A stretch of 64,000 nt of DNA from Sphingobacterium corticibacterium. GTDB lineage: Bacteria > Bacteroidota > Bacteroidia > Sphingobacteriales > Sphingobacteriaceae. The stretch covers positions 186,001 to 250,000 of the forward strand of contig NZ_SGIT01000004.1 in assembly GCF_004208525.1 (NCBI RefSeq), in the 5' to 3' direction. This document shows, in pieces, positions 35,611 through 44,066 of this stretch. How positions within the stretch are numbered: the stretch's first letter is position 1; each line of letters opens with the position of its first letter. Made by a program: the position numbers and the translations under genes. Below the pieces are notes generated by a model, which was given only the letters and a program-made list of their open reading frames with translations, was not told the DNA's origin and did not search any database.

Positions 35611-36996
35611 ATGATGATGAGTACAATGTGGAATACATATACGATGACGGTGCTGTTGTTTCTATTCCTGACTGCAGAACACCTTTCTGCACAGAAAAGC
35701 CAAGTAACCTTACAACAAGTCAGCGTGGAGGCTCCTTTTAAGATGCCGAAGATCAAAACACCGAGCTTTACACGGGTTGCGGATTTTGTCATTACAGATT
35801 ACGGTGCAGAACCGGGAGACAAAGAAAAAAATGCTGTAGCCCTCGAAAAAGCTATAGCTGCCGCTACCGTTGCCGGAGGTAATGTGATTATCCCGGCGGG
35901 CGAATGGAAAACCAAGAAAATCCATTTGAAGAGCAATGTGAATCTCCACCTTTCCGAAGGTGCTGTATTGTTGTTCTCTCCCGATCCACAAGATTACTTG
36001 CCGGCTGTATTTACCACCTGGGAAGGGTTGGAATGCTACAACTATTCGCCGTTGATCTATGCTTTCGAGGCAAAGAACGTTGCGATTACGGGAAAAGGCG
36101 AGGTTAGGGCAGATATTAGTCAATGGCGTAAATGGTTCCCGCGTCCATCGGCACACATGGAAAGTATCAAACGCTTATATAACTGGGCACAAGATCGCGT
36201 GCCGGTAGAAGATAGAAACATGGTCAACGACACCTCGAATATGCGTCCGCAGTTTATACAGTTTAACCGTTGTGAGAATGTATTGGTAGAAGATATCAAG
36301 ATCCGTAACAGCCCATTTTGGACCGTACATCTTTATTTATCTAAGAATATTATCGTGCGTGGTATTGATGTTTACGCACATGGTCATAACAACGATGGTA
36401 TTGATCCGGAAATGAGTCAAAATGTACTGATTGAGAACTGCGTATTCGATCAGGGAGATGATGCCATTGCCATTAAATCGGGGAGGAATCCGGAAGGCTG
36501 GCGACTGAAAACGCCATCTAAGAATATCGTTATCCGAGATTGTCTCGTGAAAGACGGCCATCAATTAGTCGCGATAGGCAGTGAGTTATCGGGAGGTATC
36601 GAAAATGTCTATGTCGAAAATTGTAAAGTGGCAGATGATAACGAGAAACTGATGCACCTGTTGTTTATCAAAACAAATGAGCGGATGGGCGGTCATGTTA
36701 AGCAGGTATATTTCAAAAATATTGAAGCTAATGCGATCCGGGAAGGTATTTTGGGAATTGATACGGATGTTTTATATCAGTGGCGTACTTTGGTACCCAC
36801 GGTAGTTCGAAAATTGACCCCAATTCAGGATATTTACTTAGAAAACGTACAAGCAACGGAGGCCAAGTTTGTAAGCAAGATAAACGGAAATGCGGATTTG
36901 CCGGTACGTCATATCCACTTAAAAAATGTGACCCTCCGTCATGCTTCCGAAGAAGAAATTCAGACAAAAAATGTAGAAGGGTTTGTGCTAAATTAG
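35611..36996 (+). CDS. Glycoside hydrolase family 28 (polygalacturonase-type)
   Basis: A 461-residue right-handed beta-helix enzyme with an N-terminal signal peptide (ending EHLSAQ). The catalytic aspartates are visible in GHNNDGIDPE (Asp262) and DQGDDAIAIKSGR (Asp283 and Asp284), with KDGHQLVAIGSELSGG around His317. Repeated parallel-strand coils (NVLVEDIKIRNSPFWTVHL, NIVIRDCLVKDG, IENVYVENCKV) fit the fold. GH28 enzymes cleave galacturonic-acid linkages in pectin or rhamnogalacturonan. It follows the GH43 gene by 9 bp and precedes GH115. Confidence 0.92.
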   Translation: MMMSTMWNTYTMTVLLFLFLTAEHLSAQKSQVTLQQVSVEAPFKMPKIKTPSFTRVADFVITDYGAEPGDKEKNAVALEKAIAAATVAGGNVIIPAGEWKTKKIHLKSNVNLHLSEGAVLLFSPDPQDYLPAVFTTWEGLECYNYSPLIYAFEAKNVAITGKGEVRADISQWRKWFPRPSAHMESIKRLYNWAQDRVPVEDRNMVNDTSNMRPQFIQFNRCENVLVEDIKIRNSPFWTVHLYLSKNIIVRGIDVYAHGHNNDGIDPEMSQNVLIENCVFDQGDDAIAIKSGRNPEGWRLKTPSKNIVIRDCLVKDGHQLVAIGSELSGGIENVYVENCKVADDNEKLMHLLFIKTNERMGGHVKQVYFKNIEANAIREGILGIDTDVLYQWRTLVPTVVRKLTPIQDIYLENVQATEAKFVSKINGNADLPVRHIHLKNVTLRHASEEEIQTKNVEGFVLN

Positions 36997-37045
36997 CAGT
37001 CATAGCGGCACAGGTTGCATCCCGCCATTATAAAATATAATTTTA

Positions 37046-39454
37046 ATGATGATGAAAAGAGTAATAGGAACGTTCTTCCTTTTGTTTATTGCTTTTAGCA
37101 ATTATGCACAGGATGGATTTAAACTAATAGCCGACGGACAAGGTGCCTCCCTGCATTATAGTGGTACAGCATCTTTGGTGGAAACGGCAATTGACTTGAT
37201 TGTGGAAGATTCGAAAAGTGTCTCCGAGCAGCCGTTCCGATTAACTGATAAGCCAGCGAGCGGATCAGTGATCATTGGTATTCCGGGAGAAAGCAAGTCA
37301 TTTGATCAGCTCCTGGCTGCAAATCAAATTGATATATCTGAGATTAAAGGGCAATGGGAAGCTTTCCATATACAAGCGATAAGAGTTGGAAACACACAAT
37401 CCCTTTTTGTGGTTGGAAGTGATCCACATGGAGCGGCTTATGGCGTGTTGGAGTTGTCCCGATTAATTGGTGTATCGCCCTGGGTCTGGTGGGCCGACGC
37501 AGCACCTGAACGCAAATCGGATGTTATTTTGCCAGCTGATTTTAAAGATACGCAATATCCTAATGTACAATACAGAGGGATTTTTCTAAACGACGAAGAT
37601 TGGGGTTTAACGCCTTGGAGCGCCCATACATTTGAACCCGAAGCGAAAATAAAAGAGGGTATTGATCCTGCCAAAACAAAAAAAATGCAGACCATAGGTC
37701 CGAAGACCTATAGCAAAATCTTTGAACTCTTATTGCGGTTACGGGCGAATACTATCTGGCCGGCCATGCATGAAGTAACGGTTCCGTTTTATTTTGTGCA
37801 GGGCAATCGGGAAGCTGCTGAAAAATATGGCATCTATATCGGTTCTTCGCATTGCGAACCCTTAGCCAGAAACAGTGCCACAGAATGGGATATCGTGGGA
37901 GAAGGACGGTATAACTATATCAGCAATAAAGAAAATGTCGTGTCGTATTGGACAGACCGTCTAAAAGAGCTGGGTGGCTCAAATAATATATTTACACTTG
38001 GCATGCGCGGTAAGCATGATGGCGCTATGGAAGGGGTAAAAGGTGTTGCAGAATATAGAGATGCTATAGATAAAGTTATCGTCGATCAAACGGCATTGTT
38101 GAAGACGTATATTAACCCTGATCCGTCCCAGATTCCGCAGGTTGTGATCCCCTATAAGGAAATACTTGACGTGTACCGAGCAGGTATGAAGGTGCCTGAC
38201 TACGCCACCTTGATGTGGTGTGATGACAACTATGGATACATTACGCATTTCCCTGATGCGGAGGAGAAACAGCGAAGTGGCGGAAACGGTGTATATTATC
38301 ATATTTCCTATTGGGGACGTCCCCACGACTATTTATGGTTATCCACCGCGAGTCCCGCATTGATCCATCAACAGATGAAAACAGCTTATGAACATGATGT
38401 TCGTAAAATATGGATTGTAAATGTCGGTGATATCAAACCGGGGGAATATCAAACAGAGCTGTTTCTGGATATGGCGTGGAATATAGAGGAAATCAACAAT
38501 AAGGGGGTTAACCAACATCTTCGAGATTGGTTGACACGTGAGTTTGGACGTGAGACTGGTGAAAAACTGCTGCCCATGATGCAAGAACACTACCGATTAG
38601 CACATATCCGTAAACCGGAATTTATGGGCAATACGCGTGAGGAGGAAGCAGACCGTGCGTATTACAGAACGGTGCGTGATTTGCCTTGGAGTGAAGAAGA
38701 AGTGCGTGACCGGTTACAATCCTACAGAGATCTTTCGACAGCGGTATCCGCGATAGAAAATTTTATTCCACAGAACAAAAGAGAAGCTTTTTTTCAATTA
38801 ATAGCGTATCCTATTCAAGGGGCAGCGGAAATGAACCATAAGATGCTACATGCACAATTAGCGCGTCATGGGAAAGTCGACTGGAAAGAAAGCCATGATG
38901 CCTTTGATCGTATCATAGCGCTAACGGATAAATATAATAACCTGCATGGTGGAAAGTGGAATCGTATGATGGATTATAAACCTCGAAATTTGCCGGTATT
39001 TCAGCGTGTGAAGGAGGAGCAGGCCACTGAACCTATGATAAGCCATATTAAACCAAACCTGACGTTGAATGGAGCAGATCTACACGGCAAGTCTACCTCT
39101 CTAGAAGGACTTGGTTATGAGGGGAAAGCAGTTTCCGTGGCCAAAGGCGAAGAATTATATTATGATTTGAAGGAAATACAAGGCGATTCTGTTCTCGTGG
39201 AAGTACGATTGTTACCGAGCCATCCCGTAGAGGGAGGGGATATCCGTTTCGCCATTTCGCTGGGTGATACCGCTACACAGGAAATATCCTATAAGACTGT
39301 GGGGCGTAGCGAAGAGTGGAAAATGAATGTGCTGCGTAATCAAGCTATTCGAAAGATAAGGTTCCCTTTGCAAGGAAAAGATAAAGCAAGAATTAGAATC
39401 TCCGCGTTAGATGAGGGTGTTGTGTTGGATCAGGTGTTGGTGTTTGGATTATAA
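37046..39454 (+). CDS. Glycoside hydrolase family 115 (alpha-glucuronidase)
   Basis: An 802-residue secreted enzyme, signal peptide ending FSNYAQ. GH115 hallmarks are YGVLELSRLIGVSPWVWWAD, VQYRGIFLNDEDWGLTPW, the catalytic-domain region LLLRLRANTIWPAMHEV, GSSHCEPLARN, FTLGMRGKHDGAM, LMWCDDNYGYI and YHISYWGRPHDYLWL. Characterised members remove (4-O-methyl)glucuronic acid from xylan or arabinogalactan side chains. At this length the protein is at the short end of the family. Three consecutive ATGs open the gene. It is the last gene of the locus before a terminator. Confidence 0.94.
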   Translation: MMMKRVIGTFFLLFIAFSNYAQDGFKLIADGQGASLHYSGTASLVETAIDLIVEDSKSVSEQPFRLTDKPASGSVIIGIPGESKSFDQLLAANQIDISEIKGQWEAFHIQAIRVGNTQSLFVVGSDPHGAAYGVLELSRLIGVSPWVWWADAAPERKSDVILPADFKDTQYPNVQYRGIFLNDEDWGLTPWSAHTFEPEAKIKEGIDPAKTKKMQTIGPKTYSKIFELLLRLRANTIWPAMHEVTVPFYFVQGNREAAEKYGIYIGSSHCEPLARNSATEWDIVGEGRYNYISNKENVVSYWTDRLKELGGSNNIFTLGMRGKHDGAMEGVKGVAEYRDAIDKVIVDQTALLKTYINPDPSQIPQVVIPYKEILDVYRAGMKVPDYATLMWCDDNYGYITHFPDAEEKQRSGGNGVYYHISYWGRPHDYLWLSTASPALIHQQMKTAYEHDVRKIWIVNVGDIKPGEYQTELFLDMAWNIEEINNKGVNQHLRDWLTREFGRETGEKLLPMMQEHYRLAHIRKPEFMGNTREEEADRAYYRTVRDLPWSEEEVRDRLQSYRDLSTAVSAIENFIPQNKREAFFQLIAYPIQGAAEMNHKMLHAQLARHGKVDWKESHDAFDRIIALTDKYNNLHGGKWNRMMDYKPRNLPVFQRVKEEQATEPMISHIKPNLTLNGADLHGKSTSLEGLGYEGKAVSVAKGEELYYDLKEIQGDSVLVEVRLLPSHPVEGGDIRFAISLGDTATQEISYKTVGRSEEWKMNVLRNQAIRKIRFPLQGKDKARIRISALDEGVVLDQVLVFGL

Positions 39455-39455
39455 C

Positions 39456-39493
39456 AAAAGAGGCGATGCACTCTACTGCGCATCGCCTCTTTT
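39456..39493. terminator. Bidirectional terminator after the GH115 gene
   Basis: AAAAGAGGCGATGC pairs with GCATCGCCTCTTTT across a ten-base loop, followed by a T-run on the plus strand. The A-run gives a T-run for the minus strand. It ends the polysaccharide locus and the convergent DUF4136 gene. Confidence 0.9.
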
Positions 39494-40057
39494 TTATTTC
39501 TGTATCGGATACTGTTTGAATATTCCGTTGACAATCTGTGGAAGTTTATTAATGGTCTTTTCGGGAGATTTAACCTCAGATGAACCCCTAGCTTGCCATA
39601 CAACACTGTTGGTTCGTCTATCCACTGCCTCGATAATGAGATGGGCATAACGGTATTTTTCATGACCTACAGGATAGCTGTAACCACCCCAGCCCATTCC
39701 CCAGCCCCAACCCATACCCCAAGGACCCCAGCCGCCCCATCCGTAAGATGGGCTATATACCATACGGCTTTTGTTATTCACAATCGTGACATAGCGAAAA
39801 AGAATATCCGGGTTGTCTTTGGAATATTGCATACCCAATGCTTCCAATTCCTTATTGGCAGCATTCAGGATATTGCTTTTGGCAATATCATTGTTGAAAT
39901 AATTTTTAGATAGCGAATCCACCGGTGGAAGCCAACTATACGTTTTGTATTGGCCAAAATCTTGGTGCTGAACCCGCGTGGTATTATACTTCACAGAAGC
40001 ACAGGAAGCAAGAATGGCCACAATACCCAATAGGAAAATATATTTTATCGTATTCAT
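39494..40057 (-). CDS. DUF4136 lipoprotein with a Trp/Gly-rich segment
   Basis: A 187-residue lipoprotein (lipobox IVAILASCAS) of the DUF4136 family, function unknown. The conserved start DFGQYKTYSWLPP and the end IIEAVDRRTNSVVWQARGSS to IFKQYP are intact. Between them, residues about 106-126 are almost only Trp, Gly and Met (GWGGWGPWGMGWGWGMGWGG). Such segments occur in some homologues and may interact with membrane or ligand; that is inference. It stands alone between nadE and the GH115 gene. Confidence 0.88.
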   Translation of the reverse strand: MNTIKYIFLLGIVAILASCASVKYNTTRVQHQDFGQYKTYSWLPPVDSLSKNYFNNDIAKSNILNAANKELEALGMQYSKDNPDILFRYVTIVNNKSRMVYSPSYGWGGWGPWGMGWGWGMGWGGYSYPVGHEKYRYAHLIIEAVDRRTNSVVWQARGSSEVKSPEKTINKLPQIVNGIFKQYPIQK

Positions 40058-40139
40058 AATAACCCCATTTTATTTTATTAGACAGGTGAATTGATAAAAG
40101 GTTTAAAGAGTTTTATGTTCTTTTTTCCCTCAAAAAAGA

Positions 40140-41786
40140 TTAAAAATACTTCGCTACCAATGGCATGACCCGTCCGCTACCGAAAGCTTTGGGACTTACC
40201 CGAAGTATAGGCGGCGCCTGAAATCGCTTAAATTCGGCATTGTTTAGTAACGCGGCAATACGTTTTACCAAGGTCTCCTCGAATCCCGATTGAACGACTG
40301 CCTTCACTGATTTTTCCAGTTCAATAAGTTGATACAATATACTGTCCAATATATCGTAAGGAGGCAAGGAATCGGAATCCTTCTGATCTGGACGTAACTC
40401 GGCCGAAGGTGGTTTAACAATAGTATTCACCGGAATGATTTCCCGTTCACGGTTAATATAACCGGCCAATGTGTAGGCTTGGGTTTTGTAAACATCACCA
40501 ATGACACTCAAAGAACCCGCCATATCGCCGTATAATGTTCCATATCCAACGGCTGCTTCGCTCTTATTGGACGTGTTTAATAGGATATGACCAAATTTAT
40601 TAGAAAGAGCCATAAGGATCGTTCCTCGAATACGGGCTTGTATATTTTCTTCCGTAAGATCAGGAGCGCGATCCCTGAACGGCTCGGAGAGCGTTTGTTC
40701 AAAAGCCTCTGCAACGTCTTTTATAGGGATAATTTGGTAGGAACAACCGGTGTTTTCGACCAAATCCAAAGCGTCTTTTAGGGAATGGTCACTGGAATAG
40801 ACAGATGGCATCAGGACGGCAAGGACATTTTCTGCACCTAGTGCTTCGCAGGCCAAAGCAGCCACAACTGCCGAGTCTAACCCTCCTGATAGGCCCAGGA
40901 CAGCCTTTTTGAAACCAGACTTCTGAAAGTAATCTCGAATTCCTAAAAGGAGCGCCTGGTGGATTAACGCTATTTCCGACGGTTTATCGTGTTTTTCTAC
41001 CGGTAAGCCTTTAGAAGTAGCTTGCGATTGGGCATACATGTCCACTATGGTGTAATCTTCCGAAAAGCCTTCTAACGCGGACAGTATGTTACCATTTCTA
41101 TCCAGCGCCAACGAACGTCCATCAAAAATAATATCGGTATGTGCACCGATTTGGTTGACATACACCAATGGACATCCTGCTTTAATGACATTGCGTTTTA
41201 ATACATTGATCCGATTGTCGAAATGGGTATACGAAAAAGGGGAGGCGGCAATATTGATAATAAGCGAGGGATTTTCCTTCCGTAATTCCGCCATTAAGTC
41301 GCCCACATAGGAGTTTGATACCTCGTCGTCCCACAAGTCTTCGCAGACCGTTAGTGCCACCTTTTCTCCTGCGATTTCAATACAAGAGGCAGAACGGTTA
41401 GGTTCGAAGTATCGGTATTCATCAAACACATCGTAATCCGGTAATAAGCTTTTCTTACAGATGTGTTGAATTTGGCCATCCGCCAGTACGATGGCGGCAT
41501 TGTAAAGTGGTTTGCCCTCTGGATCCATATTTGCCACAGGCGAGCCAATGACGCAATGAATGCCTTGGCATGCTTGTGCAATTTCCTGCAAGCTATCGGT
41601 GCACTGTTGAATAAATTGGGTGTTTCGCAACAGATCCTTTGCAGGGTAACCACCTACGGCGAGTTCAGCGAAAACAATTAAATCAGCACCATCTGCTTTG
41701 GCGCGCGTAATATGACGGATAATTTTTTCGTTATTGGCGGCAAAATTCCCGATATGATAGTTTAGTTGAGCAAGCGCTATCTTCAT
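40140..41786 (-). CDS. nadE: Glutamine-dependent NAD+ synthetase
   Basis: A 548-residue two-domain enzyme amidating deamido-NAD with glutamine. The N-terminal nitrilase-type glutaminase has the triad Glu41 (FAELAVGGYP), Lys112 (CKKSLLP) and Cys148 (VCEDLWDDE). The C-terminal synthetase has the ATP pyrophosphatase loop LGLSGGLDSAVVAALA (about 298-313), LLNTSNKSEAAVGYGTLYGD and the deamido-NAD region SAELRPDQKDSDSLPPYD. Length and order are those of the bacterial glutamine-hydrolysing form. Confidence 0.97.
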   Translation of the reverse strand: MKIALAQLNYHIGNFAANNEKIIRHITRAKADGADLIVFAELAVGGYPAKDLLRNTQFIQQCTDSLQEIAQACQGIHCVIGSPVANMDPEGKPLYNAAIVLADGQIQHICKKSLLPDYDVFDEYRYFEPNRSASCIEIAGEKVALTVCEDLWDDEVSNSYVGDLMAELRKENPSLIINIAASPFSYTHFDNRINVLKRNVIKAGCPLVYVNQIGAHTDIIFDGRSLALDRNGNILSALEGFSEDYTIVDMYAQSQATSKGLPVEKHDKPSEIALIHQALLLGIRDYFQKSGFKKAVLGLSGGLDSAVVAALACEALGAENVLAVLMPSVYSSDHSLKDALDLVENTGCSYQIIPIKDVAEAFEQTLSEPFRDRAPDLTEENIQARIRGTILMALSNKFGHILLNTSNKSEAAVGYGTLYGDMAGSLSVIGDVYKTQAYTLAGYINREREIIPVNTIVKPPSAELRPDQKDSDSLPPYDILDSILYQLIELEKSVKAVVQSGFEETLVKRIAALLNNAEFKRFQAPPILRVSPKAFGSGRVMPLVAKYF

Positions 41787-41972
41787 TGTGCATGGATTTG
41801 TTGGAAGTAAAAATAAGAAAACCGACCGGATACACGAAATCTCTTAGCGAAAAGGTGGAAGGCTGTAGAATGGGAAGAAGCTTTTTTTGCAGAACTCTTT
41901 TCGTTATATTTGCGTAAGACTAAATTTTAGTGATATATGCTAAATATTTAAGCTCTTGCAACAAGATTTGGA

Positions 41973-42185
41973 ATGATTATGAAAGTACTATTGGACATAA
42001 AAGATAGCAAAGCATTGCACTTATTAGAAGTGCTTAAAGAGTTGCCTTATGTGAAAACCAAGCAGCTTACTGATTCAAAGGCGCAGCTTATGAGTGAGAT
42101 TCGGGAAGCTGTCGAGGAGATGAAACTTATCCGGGCGGGTAAAAAACAAGCCCGTGATGCGGAAGATTTTCTGAATGGGCTATAG
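41973..42185 (+). CDS. Orphan type II antitoxin-like protein
   Basis: A 70-residue protein of a common Bacteroidota antitoxin-like family: MKVLLDIKDSKALHLLEVL, then a charged helical tail EIREAVEEMKLIRAGKKQAR ending DAEDFLNGL. Such proteins are normally encoded just before a RelE/ParE-type toxin with which they overlap by a few bases. Here only the first codons of a toxin remain (next entry). A TATATTTG -7 box is at 41905-41912. It starts at 41973 or, two codons later, at the ATG of 41979. Confidence 0.75.
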   Translation: MIMKVLLDIKDSKALHLLEVLKELPYVKTKQLTDSKAQLMSEIREAVEEMKLIRAGKKQARDAEDFLNGL

Positions 42186-42261
42186 CGTAAAATCTATTGA
42201 GGTTTTTGAACGGCAAGCAAAAAGCCCGCGATTTGAATCAGCGGGCTTCGGTTTCGTATAG
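42175..42261 (+). pseudogene. Truncated RelE/ParE-type toxin gene
   Basis: An ATG overlapping the antitoxin stop opens the frame MGYSVKSIEVFERQAK, which matches the N-terminal start of RelE/ParE-family toxins (typically M-x-Y-x-V-K-x-I-x-x-F-E-K-Q-A-K). After this 16-codon segment the frame runs straight into the terminator hairpin of the next gene and stops at 42259-42261. All catalytic residues are missing. A deletion between the toxin core and the fklB-like gene's terminator is the simplest explanation. Confidence 0.7.
42220..42248 (-). terminator. Terminator of the 42270 FKBP gene
   Basis: On the minus strand AAGCCCGC pairs with GCGGGCTT around an 11-base loop and is followed by TTTGC. 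It lies just after the FKBP stop codon and contains the breakpoint of the truncated toxin. Confidence 0.85.
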
Positions 42262-42269
42262 CGAATAAA

Positions 42270-42908
42270 TTATTTTATATCCACGACCTCTATACGGAAA
42301 TGCAACGGCGAATTTGCCGGAATATCATCCGAGGTCGCATTGTCGTAACAGTAAGGTGATGGCGCAACGAATTCGATGATTGCACCTTTCTGTAGCCCCT
42401 TTTCGGTAAGACCGCCGATCTCAAAATCTCGAGAATCTTGGCGTATTTTTGTTGGATAGAAAGCAAGGTTCCATGCCCGGATAAGCCCGCCAAGTTGGAA
42501 AGAACGGGTTTTATCTTCGGGATCGTCGGCAGACGTTTCGTCAAATATATCTCCGTTCAATAATCTACCAACATATTTTACTTCTACTGTCGGTCTAGCA
42601 AGTGTTAAGCCTCCCATGGAACTAGGAACTACTCGATAGATATATGATCCCTCTTCTCCCGGTTCATGGATTTTGAACCAAATGCCGGTAGAATCATCTA
42701 ATACTGCTCCCGGGATATGTTCTTCTGCAAAATCTTTCAGCCTCGGCGCTTGTTCTTTTAGTAAGGCTTCTATACGGGCATTGTTAATGGAATCTCTAAT
42801 TCGTTGTTCTTCTGCCCAATCGGGTCCATTATCGTCGGATTTGCTACAAGATGTGACGCCGACCATTACCAGCGTAAAGAAAAAAAGAAATTTTGATAGG
42901 TTATTCAT
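42270..42908 (-). CDS. FKBP-type peptidyl-prolyl isomerase lipoprotein
   Basis: A 212-residue lipoprotein (lipobox GVTSCSKS) with a helical segment and a C-terminal FKBP domain (PTVEVKYVGRLLNGDIFDET, REFE-like RDFEIGGLTEKGLQKGAIIE, FVAPSPYCYDN, IPANSPLHFRIEVVDI). These match the usual FKBP strands, including the Asp of IFDET and the terminal IPANSPL. It acts in the periplasm, probably as a folding factor. It is a divergent paralogue of the next gene upstream and shares its orientation. Confidence 0.88.
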   Translation of the reverse strand: MNNLSKFLFFFTLVMVGVTSCSKSDDNGPDWAEEQRIRDSINNARIEALLKEQAPRLKDFAEEHIPGAVLDDSTGIWFKIHEPGEEGSYIYRVVPSSMGGLTLARPTVEVKYVGRLLNGDIFDETSADDPEDKTRSFQLGGLIRAWNLAFYPTKIRQDSRDFEIGGLTEKGLQKGAIIEFVAPSPYCYDNATSDDIPANSPLHFRIEVVDIK

Positions 42909-42926
42909 TGTTTTGATTAAAAAAGA

Positions 42927-42954
42927 GCGTGTCCAAAAGCTTTTTTGAACACGC
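42927..42954 (-). terminator. Terminator between the two FKBP genes
   Basis: GCGTGT pairs with ACACGC, then CAAAA with TTTTG after one mismatch. On the minus strand it is followed by TCTTTTTTAATC, a proper T-run. It ends the 42986 gene, so the two FKBP genes are probably separate transcripts. Confidence 0.8.
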
Positions 42955-42985
42955 CCACTGTATACGTGTATTTGTGATTGTTTTA

Positions 42986-43648
42986 TTATTCGATGCTTAA
43001 TACTTCAAACTCGTAGACTAATGGTGAGTTAGCAGGGATGTCTTCTACCGCTTGACTCCGAAATGCCCAAATCGAAGGAGCTACCACGCGAATTTTACTG
43101 CCTTTTTTCAAACCTTTAGCCGTTAAACCACCTACCTCGATGTCTCGACCATCTAGGCGGATTGATTTTGGAAAAAAAGAATAGAACCAAGTTTCATTAT
43201 ATATCTTATTGTTGTTGGAAAGTGTGGCAAAATCAAAATCACCATTTACTTCCGACTGTACTTCGGTGCCGTTTAGTAAGGAAGCCGTATACGTTAATTT
43301 TACTTTTGGCGCCTTATAACCTTGTCCGGAAAATTCATATTTATAAGCCTCATCATCTTCTTCCGTGGGTGTTTCTAATACTTCAAACCAAAATCCTCTT
43401 AAAGGTTTTTTCCCTATCAGTGTCAAGGTAACTTCTGTCTTATCTTCCTGCCAGCCTTCCGGTGCTTCCGATGGATTTGCAGCTAAATAGGTTTCAATCT
43501 TGGTTTTATCCGTAGCTAAAGAAGCTGCAATAGCTTCTTCTTGTTGGCGTTGTTCCGCTTCATTTTCAGCACTGTTGTCTTTCATACAAGAACTGAACGC
43601 AACTGCCGCAAATGCTAATACTAATAGTGGTTTAAATAGAGTTTTCAT
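42986..43648 (-). CDS. FKBP-like peptidyl-prolyl isomerase lipoprotein
   Basis: A 220-residue lipoprotein (lipobox VAFSSCMK) with a Glu/Gln-rich linker and a degenerate FKBP domain (KVKLTYTASLLNGTEVQSEV, RDIEVGGLTAKGLKKGSKIR, VVAPSIWAFRSQAVEDIPAN, SPLVYEFEVLSIE). The Asp/Phe pair of the active FKBP pocket (normally FDxS) is replaced by VQSEV, so catalytic activity is doubtful. It is a paralogue of the 42270 gene. The long region upstream (43649-44241) carries a repeat array and an inverted repeat. Confidence 0.82.
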   Translation of the reverse strand: MKTLFKPLLVLAFAAVAFSSCMKDNSAENEAEQRQQEEAIAASLATDKTKIETYLAANPSEAPEGWQEDKTEVTLTLIGKKPLRGFWFEVLETPTEEDDEAYKYEFSGQGYKAPKVKLTYTASLLNGTEVQSEVNGDFDFATLSNNNKIYNETWFYSFFPKSIRLDGRDIEVGGLTAKGLKKGSKIRVVAPSIWAFRSQAVEDIPANSPLVYEFEVLSIE

Positions 43649-43761
43649 CTGTTATTTTCTTTTTGTCTTTTCTAAAGGATAGAACGCAGGTCTATTCCGT
43701 AATGCTACAGCAAAAGTAATAAAATTATACAAAGACAATCAATTTGTATCGTTACCATTAT

Positions 43762-44050
43762 CTGTTAAACCAAAAGAATATGTTTGTGTATGGCATAGAA
43801 GTTTTGTTATACAATTACGTTTCTGTTTCTGGAATAACATGTTGTTTGTATGTCATTAGATGTATTTGTTAAACCAAAAGAATCATTTTGTTGGCAATAA
43901 GCATATTTTGTTTGACAATAAGGATTCCATTTCCGGCATATAAACCTGTTTGTAAACCATGATGTTTATTTGTTAAGCAAAAAGGATCTTTTTGTAGGCA
44001 AAAAAGAAGTTTTTTAGGGGAAAAAGTAAATTTGCCAAACTTTTAAAAAC
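43762..44050. repeat. Array of degenerate ~21-bp tandem repeats
   Basis: About a dozen imperfect units of 20-22 bp resemble TTTTGTTaggCAAaAAGgATt. Clear copies begin near 43762, 43802, 43866, 43887, 43907, 43969, 43989 and 44009. Three longer copies starting TGTTAA recur exactly 104 bp apart (43763, 43867, 43971), that is five units. Many units are small dyads of the form TTTG-N(4-6)-CAAA. The ~21-bp spacing is two helical turns, so the sites lie on one DNA face. Not CRISPR: spacers are absent. Confidence 0.6.
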
Positions 44051-44066
44051 GTTGTTTCTGAGCTGT

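Noticed and set aside
43762-44050. CRISPR array
   Set aside because: Units are degenerate and contiguous, without unique spacers of constant length, and no cas genes are nearby.
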